A DNA stretch of 64,000 bases, taken from contig CAVSJR010000003.1 of assembly GCA_963728285.1 (NCBI GenBank), positions 675,311 through 739,310 of the forward strand, written 5' to 3'. Made by a program: the position numbers and the translations under genes. This stretch comes from CAVSJR01 sp963728285 (lineage in GTDB: Bacteria; Actinomycetota; UBA4738; HRBIN12). A model generated the notes under the pieces. That model did no database searches, had not been told where the DNA came from, and saw only the letters and a list, made by a program, of their open reading frames with translations. This document shows, one piece after another, positions 29,662-38,248 of the stretch (within the stretch, counting starts at the first letter, position 1; each line of letters opens with the position of its first letter).

Positions 29662-29985
29662 ATGAGCGACTTCAGATTCGAGACCTCGCAGCACGGCGAC
29701 GACCATCTGGTGCGGCTCTACGGCGACTTCGACATCACCGGCTTCAAGCAGGTGGACGAGGCGCTGGGCGGCATCCAGGCGGGCGGACGCCCCACCGTGA
29801 CCCTCGATCTGCGCCAGCTCACCTTCATCGACTCGTCCGGCATTCGAGCGATCCTGCGGGCGGACGCCCGGGCGCGGAGCCTGGGAGAGCGCCTGCGGCT
29901 CATCGCCGGCCCCGACCGCGTGCAGAAGGTCTTTCAGATCACGCGGCTCGACGACCAGCTGGAGTTCGTCGAGCCCGAGGACTGA
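29662..29985 (+). CDS. STAS-domain anti-sigma factor antagonist
   Basis: SpoIIAA/RsbV-like protein, 107 residues, with DHLVRLYGDFDITGFKQVD and LDLRQLTFIDSSGIRAIL; the phosphorylation site is the Ser in DSSG. It is divergent from the RsbW-like kinase across 158 bases, which is a likely pair. It differs clearly from the STAS protein at 23.6 kb (acidic end VEPED), so the two may serve different switches. Confidence 0.82.
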   Translation: MSDFRFETSQHGDDHLVRLYGDFDITGFKQVDEALGGIQAGGRPTVTLDLRQLTFIDSSGIRAILRADARARSLGERLRLIAGPDRVQKVFQITRLDDQLEFVEPED

Positions 29986-30096
29986 CGCGAGCCCCGTCGT
30001 CCGCAGCATCCGGCGACCCGATCAGAAACGTTCGACGTCCGGGGTTGAGCGACGGCCTCGCGCGGGTACGTTCGGAGTGCGACGGAGGAGGACGGC

Positions 30097-31275
30097 ATGC
30101 CGGTGCGCGAGGATGGGGCGGTCGAACAGCCGGAGCACGGCGGCCCCCACGACCCGCTCGACATCGGGGCGGCGGAATGGCGCGACACCATTCGCCGCGC
30201 GCTCAAGGAGATTCAGCGGGATCGGATCACGATCATCGCGGCCGGCATGGCCTTCTACTGGTTCCTCGCCATCTTCCCGCTGCTGTTCGCCGCCGTGGGA
30301 CTCATCACGCTCCTGCGGATCACGCCCGGACGCCGCGCAGGGCGATCAAGGACGTGCTCGAGACGTTGCTGCCCGACAGCGCCGCGAAGGTCCTGACGAA
30401 CGCGGTGGTGGACTCGCAGGCGAGGGCCGCGGGGTCGGGACTCACCACGCTGCTGATCGGGATCGGCGCTCGCGCTGTGGGGGGCGTCGTCCGGGATGGC
30501 GGCGACCCAGGTCGGGCTGGACGTCGCGTACGACGTCCCCGACGACCGGAGGTTCGTGAAGAAGCGGCTCATGAGCCTGGTCCTCATCCTCGCGACGCTC
30601 GTCCTCGGTGGGATCGCCGTCGTCCTGCTGGTGTTCGGGGAGCCGCTGCGAGGATTACCTGCGCGACGCGATCGGGGCCGGCGACGTACTTCGTGTGGCT
30701 GTGGACGGCGATCCGATGGGTCCTCGCCCTCCTGGCGGTCGTCACGCTGTTCGCGCTGTTCTACTTCATCGGGCCGAACCGCCAGCCGCCGAGCTGGTCG
30801 TGGCTGTCGCCGGGCGGCATCCTCGCGACGGTGATCTGGGTCGCGGCGTCGGTGCTGTTCTCCGTCTACGTCTCCCACTTCGGCGGCTCCTACGCCAAGA
30901 CCTACGGCGCCCTCGCGGGCGTCATCATCCTCGTCCTGTGGCTGTACATCACCGCGCTCGCGATCCTCGTGGGGGCGGAGCTGAACGGCGAGCTGGAGCG
31001 CGAACGCGCGCTTCGAGCCGAGGCGGAGGCGAGGGGAGGGATGGGTCCCTCGAGTCCGACGCGGCTCCCGCACCGTCCCGCTCCCGCTCCAGGTCCGGCG
31101 ACGGCTTCCCGCGCCGCACCGATCGATCGCCGAGCCGAGGTGGGAACCCGGGCCCGCCGAGGCCCCCTCGTCGCCCGGCGACGACGGCGGGGGGAGGGTC
31201 GCTCCGATCACGACGACCGCGATCGTGGTCGGCGCCGTGTTGGTTGCGAGCCGCAAGCTCCGCGGGGGACGGTAG
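30097..31275 (+). CDS. YihY/virulence factor BrkB family membrane protein, about six frameshifts
   Basis: Integral membrane protein of about 390 residues of the YihY/BrkB (formerly RNase BN) family; function unproven. Pieces in order: RDRITIIAAGMAFYWFLAIF (frame 1), DAAQ and AIKDVLETLLPDSAA, then GMAATQVGLDVAYDVPDDRR, EDYLRDAIGAG, and TYFVWLWTAIRWVLALL to FGGSYAKTYGALAGVI and LYITALAILVGAELNGELE. The C-terminus is a Pro/Arg-rich linker ending TTTAIVVGAVLVASRKLRGG, stop at 31273. Breaks near 30328, 30341, 30468, 30649, 30680 and in 31.0-31.1 kb all fit one surplus base each. Confidence 0.75.
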
Positions 31276-31310
31276 GAGCGCGCGAGGCTGAGGCCGGGGA
31301 GCTGCGCCCG

Positions 31311-32102
31311 CTACACGACGAGGTGGCGCCGCGGGACGACCTGTCCGAGCCGGTCCTGTGAGGGAACGCAGTAGGCGATCAACGCGGCCGCGGCCTGCGG
31401 GTCCAGCGTCCGGGCCAGCCACTCCTCGAGTCCGCGCACGCCCTGGTCGGCGATCGCGCTCATCGTCTGCTCGTCGCCCTCGGGCGAGACCACGACCCAG
31501 CACGGCTCGACCCGAAAGCCATCGAGGAAGTCGTAGGTGCCGCTGCGGAAGATGACGTTCCACAGGCCCGCCTTGGGGCCGTCGCCGACCCGGACGTGAA
31601 ACCCTCCGTCGGCGTCCCCCCACACGTCCGGGCCCTCGAGCGCGGGCAGCTCCTCCTCGGGGACCGCCATGCCGAGCAGCGAGCGCATGAGGTCGAGCAG
31701 ATCCTCGATCGGGAACGGCTTCACGAGGTAGCCGGCCGCGCCCATCCCGAAGGCGCGCTGCCGCTGGGCGTGCAGGCTGACGGCGCTCGTCACGACCACG
31801 GGCGGGGAGTACTCCCACTGCCTGATCTCCTCCAGCACGGCCCAGCCGTCCAGGTACGGCATCATGAGATCGAGCAGGACGATGTCGGGCATGGACGAGC
31901 GCATCGACTCCAGCGCCTGGTTTCCGTCGGCCGCGAGGGCCGTGTCGAACCCCGCGCCCTCGAGATTCAGCTGCATGAGCATGAGGAGCTGAGGCTCGTC
32001 CTCGACGATGAGGACCGTGGGCTTGTCGTCGGCGGGCCACTGCCGCCCGGGGGAGTCGGCTCCCCCGGAACCGTCGTTCGCCATGATCCTGTCCATCGGC
32101 AT
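31311..32102 (-). CDS. response regulator with C-terminal unknown domain
   Basis: About 263 residues. The receiver domain starts PTVLIVEDEPQLLMLMQ (acidic pair), DIVLLDLMMPYLDGW carries the phospho-acceptor Asp, VVTSAVS the switch Thr/Ser, and GYLVKPFPIEDLL the Lys. The remaining 120 residues (WNVIFRSGTYDFLDGFRVEP) match no output domain I know and are not DNA-binding in look. Start uncertain: ATGs at 32102, 32096 and 32084 are all possible and none has a good RBS. No partner kinase is adjacent. Confidence 0.72.
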   Translation of the reverse strand: MPMDRIMANDGSGGADSPGRQWPADDKPTVLIVEDEPQLLMLMQLNLEGAGFDTALAADGNQALESMRSSMPDIVLLDLMMPYLDGWAVLEEIRQWEYSPPVVVTSAVSLHAQRQRAFGMGAAGYLVKPFPIEDLLDLMRSLLGMAVPEEELPALEGPDVWGDADGGFHVRVGDGPKAGLWNVIFRSGTYDFLDGFRVEPCWVVVSPEGDEQTMSAIADQGVRGLEEWLARTLDPQAAAALIAYCVPSQDRLGQVVPRRHLVV

Positions 32103-32227
32103 CCCCGAGGGGCGGTTGAGCTGCGGCGGACGCATGCCACCTGGGCGAGGTGTAGCGGCGGCCGCCGGCGGGAAAGGAAAGGGGTATCTAAGAAAAGAAA
32201 CTGCAAGCCTACGGAAAGGACGCACTC

Positions 32228-32938
32228 ATGGAGTACAGGGAGACCGAGGATCGGACCCGGACGGGCTCGTCCCGGGTCGAGGAGGACGATGTCGTGGTGG
32301 AACGCACCGACGTCCCTGACCGCCCGGCCGACGACGTGGATCCGGGCAGGGTGGGCGTGGAACGCGCGCACGACCGGTTCGGTGGCTTCGACGTGCCGGC
32401 GCAGCTGACCGGCATGCTCGTGGCGATCGGACTCGTGGTGCTGCTCGGCGGCATCGCGGGAGCCGTCATCGGCAGCATCGCCTACCAGACGGGCCTGCAG
32501 GGGAACCTGAACGAGATCTCCGTCGGCGCGCTCGCTTCGGGCCTCGCGGTGTTGCTCGTGTCGTTCCTCATCGGCGGGTGGGCCGCGGGCCGGATCGCCC
32601 GCTACGACGGGGGTCGAAACGGCCTCATGACCGCCGTCTGGTTCCTTCTCCTGACGGCCATCCTCGCCGGGCTCGGCATCTGGTTCGGCGCCGAGTACAA
32701 CGTCGTCGGCCGGGTCGACCTGCCCAACTGGTTCGACGCGTGGTTCTCCGACCGGGATGTCACCATCGGCGCCGCGCTCAGCGGCATCGGAGCCGTCGTC
32801 GCGACGCTTGTGGGCGGGTTCCTCGGTGGCCTCTGGGGCGCCCGGTATCACCGGCGGGCGGACGCCACCATCGTCGACGCACGGGCCGGGGCGTACACCG
32901 CGACGCGCGAGGTCGAGGAGGCGCGCGGACCGAGGTAG
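32228..32938 (+). CDS. four-helix membrane protein, unknown function
   Basis: 236 residues. A charged N-terminal tail of about 55 residues (many Asp, Glu, Arg) is followed by four hydrophobic segments: LTGMLVAIGLVVLLGGIAGA, ASGLAVLLVSFLIGGWAAG, MTAVWFLLLTAILAGLGIW and IGAVVATLVGGFLGGLWGA. The small-residue-rich helices resemble YrzE/TIGR04086-type membrane proteins common in Actinobacteria, with no known role. AAAGGA lies eight bases before the ATG. Confidence 0.65.
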   Translation: MEYRETEDRTRTGSSRVEEDDVVVERTDVPDRPADDVDPGRVGVERAHDRFGGFDVPAQLTGMLVAIGLVVLLGGIAGAVIGSIAYQTGLQGNLNEISVGALASGLAVLLVSFLIGGWAAGRIARYDGGRNGLMTAVWFLLLTAILAGLGIWFGAEYNVVGRVDLPNWFDAWFSDRDVTIGAALSGIGAVVATLVGGFLGGLWGARYHRRADATIVDARAGAYTATREVEEARGPR

Positions 32939-32958
32939 TTCCCCCGCCCGGAGCCGGC

Positions 32959-33820
32959 CTAGGCCGTGGCCCGCACCTCGATCGAGCCGTCGCGTTCGCG
33001 AGCCTCGTAGGTCGGCTGCTTCGAGGTCGCGGGGCCGCGCTCGATCGCACCGTCCCGCAGCCGGAAGATGCTGCCGTGCCAGGGGCACGTGACGGTGCAC
33101 GCGTCGTCGTCGATCTCCCCCTGGTGCAGCGGCCCGCCGCGGTGCGAGCAGCGCTCGGCGATCGCGAGGATCTCCCCGTCGCGGCGATACAGCATCACGG
33201 GCTCGCCGCCTGCTCGAGCGAGGACCGGGGTGCGATCGGGAAGCTCCGAGGCGTTCAGCGCCGTGACCCAGCGCCTCGGCCGGTGCTCGGTGGCCGTCTG
33301 GTTGACGCCGACCGCGCGGTCGAACACCAGGTGCCCCCCGAGGTAGGCGGTCGAAGGTCGCGATGCCGCCGCCGAGCATCCCGAGCGCGACGCCGAGGCC
33401 CCGCCGGCCGCTGCGGCGGGCGAGGTAGGACAGGGCGTAGGTGCCCAGGGCGGCGACGTTGCCGGCGCCGTGCACGAAGCCCATTCGCTGCTCGCGACCC
33501 GTCGTGTCGGCCCAGTCGTTCAGGCCGGTGGCGGCCGTCGGCAGCGCGGAGAGGATCCCGACCCCGACGAGCGTGTCGGCCGCGGCCTCGGCGCGCTCTC
33601 CTCCCACGAGGTCGAGGATGAGGGCGCTCGTCCAGGAGCCGACGACGAGGTCGGTGAGCGCCGGGTGCAGGGCGTGGCCGATCCACGTGCCGCTCAGCGC
33701 GTCCTTCAGCGGCCCGGGACGGATCGCCTCGCCGGTGATCGTCGCGATGCGCTTGGACACCGGGTCGATCGCCCGGAGCTCCTCGATGCGCTCGGCGAGT
33801 GTGTCGAGCGGTAGCCTCAT
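32959..33820 (-). CDS. DUF2231 membrane domain + Rieske [2Fe-2S] protein, frameshift
   Basis: Membrane protein of about 287 residues. GGAGG precedes the ATG at 33820. Residues about 45-155 are a DUF2231-like helical membrane domain (WIGHALHPALTDLVVGSW). The C-terminal Rieske domain has CSHRGG and CPWHGS (two Cys and two His binding the cluster), so electron transfer is likely. The frame changes near 33349; removal of one base joins GGGIATFD to AYLGGHLVFDRAVGVNQT. The fusion of these two domains is known in Actinobacteria. Redox partner unknown. Confidence 0.8.
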
Positions 33821-33932
33821 GGTCGCCTCCAAGGTCGATTCTCGGTCGAGACAGGTGCTCTTCCCGCTCCCGCCGCCTCGGAACCCTCGCGCGCGAGGCA
33901 CGTCGACGAGCCGTGGAGGGGAGTGGGATTGG

Positions 33933-33938
33933 TAGACT
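33933..33938 (+). promoter_or_regulatory. -10 box of tRNA-Met/tuf promoter
   Basis: TAGACT ten bases before tRNA-Met; transcription would start just before the tRNA and may continue into tuf 46 bases further on. Confidence 0.35.
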
Positions 33939-33948
33939 TCACGACCGA

Positions 33949-34020
33949 GGCGGCGTAGCTCAGGGGCAGAGCAAGCGGCTCATAATCGCTGTGTCGGTGG
34001 TTCGAGTCCACCCGCCGCTA
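33949..34020 (+). tRNA. tRNA-Met (CAT), elongator
   Basis: Acceptor GGCGGCG/CGCCGCT (first pair G-U), D stem GCTC/GAGC, anticodon stem AGCGG/TCGCT with loop CTCATAA (CAT), T arm GGTGG-TTCGAGT-CCACC. A loop reading CTCATAA and no initiator GGG/CCC stem point to elongator Met. CCA not encoded. It directly precedes tuf. Confidence 0.92.
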
Positions 34021-34066
34021 CGAGCGATTCCGAGGCGACAGGGCCCCACTCCCGGGAGGAAACGGT

Positions 34067-35252
34067 ATGGCGAAGAAGAAGTTCGAGCGCAACAAGCCCC
34101 ACGTGAACATCGGGACGATGGGCCACATCGACCACGGCAAGACCACGCTCACCGCGGCGATCACCAAGGTGCTCGCCGACAAGGGCATGGCCGACTTCAC
34201 CCCGTTCGACGAGATCGACAAGGCCCCCGAGGAGCGCGAGCGCGGCATCACGATCGCCATCGCCCACGTCGAGTACGAGACCGAGAACCGCCACTACGCC
34301 CACGTCGACATGCCCGGGCACGCCGACTACATCAAGAACATGATCACCGGGGCCGCCCAGATCGACGGCGCCATCCTGGTGGTCTCGGCGGCAGACGGCC
34401 CCATGCCCCAGACCCGCGAGCACGTCCTGCTCGCCCGCCAGGTCGGCGTCCCCTACATCGTTGTCTTTCTGAACAAGGCCGACATGGTCGACGACCCCGA
34501 GCTGCTGGACCTCGTGGAGCTCGAGGTCAGAGAGCTCCTGTCCTCCTATGAGTTCCCCGGCGACGACGTCCCCGTGATCGTCGGCTCGGCCCTGAAGGCG
34601 CTGGAGGGAGACGCCGAGGCCGTGGCCAAGATCGATGAGCTCATGGACGCCGTCGACACCTACATCCCCGAGCCGGTGCAGCGACACCGACAAGCCCTTC
34701 CTCATGTCGATCGAGGACGTGTTCTCCATCACCGGCCGAGGCACCGTGACCACCGGGCGGGTGGAGCAGGGGGTATTGAAGAAGATGGAGGAGGTCGAGA
34801 TCGTCGGCCTGAAGGACACGAAGAAGACCGTCGCCACCGACCTCGAGATGTTCCGAAAGCTGCTCGACGAGGTCCGAGCCGGCGACAACGTCGGGGTGCT
34901 GCTGCGAGGCGTGGACAAGGAGGGGGTCCAGCGGGGCCAGGTGCTGGCGAAGCCCGGCACCATCACCCCGCACACCAACTTCAAGGCCCAGGTCTACGTC
35001 CTGTCCAAGGACGAGGGCGGCCGCCACACCCCGTTCTTCAACGGCTACCGGCCCCAGTTCTACTTCCGCACCACCGACGTCACCGGCACCGCCAACCTCC
35101 CCGACGGGGTGGAGATGGTCATGCCGGGCGACAACGTCGAGATGACCGTCGAGCTCGGCGCCCCCATCGCCATGGAGGAGGGCCTGCGCTTCGCCATCCG
35201 CGAGGGCGGCCGGACCGTGGGCGCAGGGCGCGTCACCGAGATCACGCAGTAG
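34067..35252 (+). CDS. tuf: translation elongation factor Tu, frameshifted
   Basis: EF-Tu, the GTPase that brings aminoacyl-tRNA to the ribosome, about 395 residues. GGGAGG lies seven bases before the ATG. All GTP-binding motifs are present: GHIDHGKT, RGITI, DMPGHADY, NKAD and SALK. Domain 2 begins after the break (KPFLMSIEDVFSITGRGTV) and domain 3 ends ITQ. At about 34679 one extra base (GTG-C-AGCGAC) shifts the frame between PEPV and SDTDKPF. An essential gene cannot be broken here unless another copy exists, so a sequence error is most likely. rpmG follows after 23 bases. Confidence 0.95.
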
Positions 35253-35275
35253 GACGCGGGGAGCGCGGAGCATCC

Positions 35276-35440
35276 ATGGCCAAGACCGATAACAGACCGA
35301 ACATCACGCTCGCGTGCACCGAGTGCAAGCGGCGGAACTACAACACGGTGAAGAACCGCGTGAACGACCGCGACCGTCTGGAGATGAAGAAGTACTGTCG
35401 CTGGTGCCGCCGCCACACCCTGCACCGCGAGACGCGCTGA
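35276..35440 (+). CDS. rpmG: 50S ribosomal protein L33
   Basis: 54-residue ribosomal protein L33. It carries two CxxC pairs (CTECKRRNY and CRWCRRHT), the zinc-binding form. NITLACTECK and RDRLEMKKYC match the family. It follows tuf closely and precedes the hadA/hadB-like genes after one inserted regulator, as in actinobacterial rpmG-had-secE clusters. The start ATG has GGAG about nine bases upstream. Confidence 0.93.
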   Translation: MAKTDNRPNITLACTECKRRNYNTVKNRVNDRDRLEMKKYCRWCRRHTLHRETR

Positions 35441-35468
35441 GGCCGGCCTAGCCTCTCCCCGGCCGGCC
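35441..35468. terminator. GC hairpin between convergent genes
   Basis: GGCCGGCC (35441-35448) and GGCCGGCC (35461-35468) form an eight-bp stem with a 12-base loop, directly after the rpmG stop and at the probable end of the convergent regulator gene. No T tract. Confidence 0.4.
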
Positions 35469-36286
35469 GGATCCCGCGGCGCGGCCCATGGGCCGCCGCT
35501 GCGCGCGCCGTTCGAGCCGCGCTCCGCCTCGCGCTCCGCCTCGAGGGCCGCGACGTCCACGACCTCCGCCCCGGAGAACCCCTCCTCGGAGTCGCCGCCC
35601 TGCGCCGCGGCGAGGTTGGCGACGATCTTGCCGTGGCGGATCGCGAGCACGACGGCGTCGAGCTTGGAGTGCACCTTGAGCTTCGTGAGCACGTTCTGCA
35701 GGTGCGTGCGAAGGGTATGCGGGCTGACCCCCAGCGTCGGCGCGATCTCATCGCTCGCGACACCGTCGGCGATGAGCTGGAGGATCTCGAGCTCGCGCGG
35801 CGTCAGCCGCTCGAGGCGCTGCTCGATGGTGGCCTCCTGCTTGCGGCGGTGGCGCAGGCGGCGAAGGCTCGCCTCGACCTCCTCCGGATCCATCAGCGAC
35901 TCGCCGGCATGCGCGCGACGAACGGCGCCGGCGAGGTCGACGACGGCCTCGGTCTTCGGCAGACACCCGCTGGCGCCGGCCTGCGCGGCGCGGGCGGTCG
36001 TCAGGTCGCCGACGTGACCGGTCAGCAGGATCACGTGCGTGTCCTCGTTCTCGTCCACGATGCGGCGGGTCGCCTCGATGCCGTCCATGCCGGGCATCGC
36101 GAGGTCCATGAGGACGACGTCGGGGTGCTCCTCCTCGTTGACCTGAACGGCCGTCTCGCCGTCGGTCACGACGTCGATCACGCGGAGGTCCTTCTCCTTC
36201 GCGAGCGCCATGCTGAGCGCCTCGCCGAAGGTGCGCTGATCGTCGACGATGAGGACCTTGATCGCGGACTGCGGGCTTCGACCCAT
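35448..36286 (-). CDS. NarL/LuxR-type response regulator, C-terminal frame uncertain
   Basis: Two-component regulator. The receiver domain has KVLIVDDQRTFGEAL, DVVLMDLAMPGMDG (phospho-Asp), VILLTGHVGD and a CLPKTEAV lysine; the LuxR HTH reads LTPRELEILQLIADGVASDE and LRTHLQNVLTKLKVHSKLDA. After about residue 240 comes an Ala/Glu/Arg-rich tail. Read straight on, the frame runs antisense through rpmG and most of tuf, which is not credible; a TAG at 35450-35448 in another frame is the likely true stop after an indel in the tail. Start at 36286 lacks a clear RBS. Target genes unknown. Confidence 0.78.
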
Positions 36287-36403
36287 CGGCCGAATCCTAG
36301 GGTGACAAAAGGGCGGGGTCACGTAAGGAAAGCGACCGAATCCGCTGTAGCGCAGTACGCAGTAGGCCGTCTGTCCTACGGTTGGGCACGAACGCCGGCG
36401 CCG

Positions 36404-36432
36404 TTGCCGGAAAAATCCCTCCGCCGTAGGGT
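36404..36432 (+). promoter_or_regulatory. promoter of hadA-like gene
   Basis: TTGCCG (36404-36409) and TAGGGT (36427-36432) with a 17-base spacer. The GTG start lies eight bases after the -10, so the message is leaderless or nearly so; no RBS is seen. Confidence 0.5.
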
Positions 36433-36440
36433 GTGGCGCC

Positions 36441-36831
36441 GTGAACCTACAGGCGGAAGGCCGGGTCTATCCGGCCGTCGAGCTCGTGGTCGACCCCGAT
36501 CGCGTCCGCGCGTTCGGGCTCGCGGTGCTCGCTCCGGAGGGCCTCGGCGTGCCGCCGACGTTCGCCACCGCCGCGGAGTTCGCCGCCTTCCCCGCGATCA
36601 TCTCCGATCCCGACCTCGGCCTCGACTTCTCGCGCGTCGTCCACGGGGAGCAGGAATACGAGTGGCGCCGGGCCTTCGTCGAGGGGGAGTCGCTGTCGGC
36701 CACGTCGCGCATCGCCGCGATCCGCGAGAAGCGGGGCACCGGGTTCCTCACGATCGAGACGGAGCTCCGCGACGCCGGACGGCGAGGTGGTCGTCCTGGC
36801 GCGGGCCACCCTGATCGAGCGGGCCGCCTGA
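36441..36831 (+). CDS. MaoC-like dehydratase, HadA-type subunit, frameshift near end
   Basis: Hot-dog-fold protein of about 129 residues, related to the HadA subunit of (3R)-hydroxyacyl-ACP dehydratase. It has the N-terminal MaoC features (YPAVELVVDPDRVRAFGLAV, DFSRVVHGEQEYEWRRAF) but not the catalytic Asp/His pair, which fits HadA, the substrate-binding partner. One extra G near 36778 breaks the frame; corrected, it ends DGEVVVLARATLIERAA with TGA overlapping the next ATG (TGATG). It presumably forms a heterodimer with the next gene product. The rpmG-had-secE order matches mycobacteria. Confidence 0.75.
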
Positions 36832-37259
36832 TGCCGCCGGCGCTCCGGTTCGACGACGTCGCCGTCGGCGACGAGCTGCCGGCGCTGGAGCGGACGGTCC
36901 GGCGCGAGGACGTGCGGTCCTACGCCGATGCCTCCGGGGACCGCAACCCGCTGCACCTGGACGACGAGGTCGCCCGGGCCGCCGGGTTCCCGGGCGTGAT
37001 CGCCCACGGCATGTTCACGATGGGCCACCTGGCGTCGTGCCTCACGGCGTGGGCGGGCGACGCGGGGGCGATCACCCGGATGCGGGTGGCCTTTCGAGCG
37101 GCGGTCCGCATGGGCGACGTGATCGTCGCCGGCGGGCGGGTCAGGGAGCTCGACCCGGCGACCCGGCGGGCGAGCCTCGAGGTGTGGGTGACCGTGGACC
37201 GCGAGGGAGCCACCGAGTACCCGATCCGTCGCAGCGACGCCGAGGTGCAGCTCGCGTAA
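36831..37259 (+). CDS. MaoC dehydratase, HadB-type subunit
   Basis: 142-residue hot-dog-fold hydratase. The catalytic segment YADASGDRNPLHLDDEVA carries the Asp and His, and GFPGVIAHGMFTMG the conserved glycines. With the upstream non-catalytic subunit it should dehydrate 3-hydroxyacyl thioesters in fatty-acid synthesis. The start overlaps the preceding stop by one base, indicating coupled translation. A third subunit (hadC) is not present. Confidence 0.82.
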   Translation: MPPALRFDDVAVGDELPALERTVRREDVRSYADASGDRNPLHLDDEVARAAGFPGVIAHGMFTMGHLASCLTAWAGDAGAITRMRVAFRAAVRMGDVIVAGGRVRELDPATRRASLEVWVTVDREGATEYPIRRSDAEVQLA

Positions 37260-37288
37260 CCACCCGCTCTCCTCCGGAGTCGAACCCC

Positions 37289-37861
37289 GTGTCTGAGGCC
37301 CGGGTCTCCGCAGCGTTGCTCGCGGCATGCCGCCGCGGCGACCGGCGCGCCCAGGAGGAGCTCGTCGCCGCCACGAGCCGGCGCGTGTACGGGCTCGCCC
37401 TGCGGCTCGTGGGCGACCCGGCCGAGGCGGAGGACGTGGCGCAGGAGGCCTATCTCCGGATGTTTCGGGGATTGGCGGGGTTCCGGGAGGAGGCGAGGTT
37501 CGAGACGTGGATGCATCGGATCGTCGCCAACACCGCGTTCACGCACCTGCGCCGGCGCGGCCGTTTCGGGGACCTGCTCGCCGAGGAGGACGCCCTCGAG
37601 CGGGTCGCCGATATCGCCTCGCCGGAGCGGTTCGAGGACGTCGCGGTGGAGCGGGACGATCTCCAGCGGGCGCTGGCCTCGCTGCCTCCGGGCCAGCGGA
37701 TCCCCGTGATCATGAAGGACGTCTACGACATGCCGGTGCGGGAGATCGCCGAGGAGCTCGGGATCGCGGAGGGCGCCGTCAAGGTGCGGTTGCATCGGGC
37801 CCGGCGGCGGCTGCTGGAGCTGCTGTCGGATCCGGGGCAGGAGGAGGGAGAGGGGAGCTGA
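37289..37861 (+). CDS. ECF RNA polymerase sigma factor
   Basis: Sigma-70 family ECF factor of 190 residues, GTG start with CCGGAG about nine bases upstream. Region 2 reads AEAEDVAQEAYLRMFRGLAG and FETWMHRIVANTAFTHLRRR; region 4 contains REIAEELGIAEGAVKVRLHR. No region 3, as expected. The next gene four bases on encodes a zinc anti-sigma factor, which should hold it inactive. The HadB-like gene ends 29 bases upstream. Signal unknown. Confidence 0.88.
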   Translation: MSEARVSAALLAACRRGDRRAQEELVAATSRRVYGLALRLVGDPAEAEDVAQEAYLRMFRGLAGFREEARFETWMHRIVANTAFTHLRRRGRFGDLLAEEDALERVADIASPERFEDVAVERDDLQRALASLPPGQRIPVIMKDVYDMPVREIAEELGIAEGAVKVRLHRARRRLLELLSDPGQEEGEGS

Positions 37862-37865
37862 CGCC

Positions 37866-38240
37866 GTGCTGAGCTGCGACGAGGTGCGACCGCTGCTTTC
37901 CGCCTACGCCGAGCGGAGGGTCCATCAGGCCGGCGATCTCGAGGTCCATCTCGCGTCGTGCGCGGGATGCCGGGCCGAGCTCGCCGCCTACCGATCGCTG
38001 CTCGGGAGCCTGGCCGAGCTCCGCGACGTCGGACCGGCCGCCCCTCCCGGATTCGAGGCTCGGGTGATGGCTCGCGCGCCGCTGCCGTCGCTCGGCGGCC
38101 GGGTGCGGACGTCGCTTCGCGAGCATCCGGAGTGGGTGGCGCTCGCCTCGATCGGCGGGGCGGCCCTCGGCGCGACCGCGATCGGCGCCGTCGCCCTGGC
38201 TCGCCGCCGGCGGAACCGCCTCGCCGCCGCGGCGACGTAG
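37866..38240 (+). CDS. zinc-finger anti-sigma factor with membrane helix
   Basis: 124 residues, GTG start four bases after the sigma gene. The anti-sigma zinc domain has CDEVRPLLSAYAERRV and HLASCAGCRAEL (HxxxCxxC). A hydrophobic segment near residues 97-114 (ALASIGGAALGATAIGAVAL) and a basic tail suggest a membrane anchor at the C-terminus. Paired with the preceding ECF factor it forms the usual two-gene switch. Confidence 0.85.
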   Translation: MLSCDEVRPLLSAYAERRVHQAGDLEVHLASCAGCRAELAAYRSLLGSLAELRDVGPAAPPGFEARVMARAPLPSLGGRVRTSLREHPEWVALASIGGAALGATAIGAVALARRRRNRLAAAAT

Positions 38241-38248
38241 CGGAGTCC

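Noticed and set aside
33949..34020. Initiator tRNA-fMet
   Set aside because: CAT anticodon, but the anticodon stem lacks the three G-C pairs of initiators; loop CTCATAA fits elongator Met.
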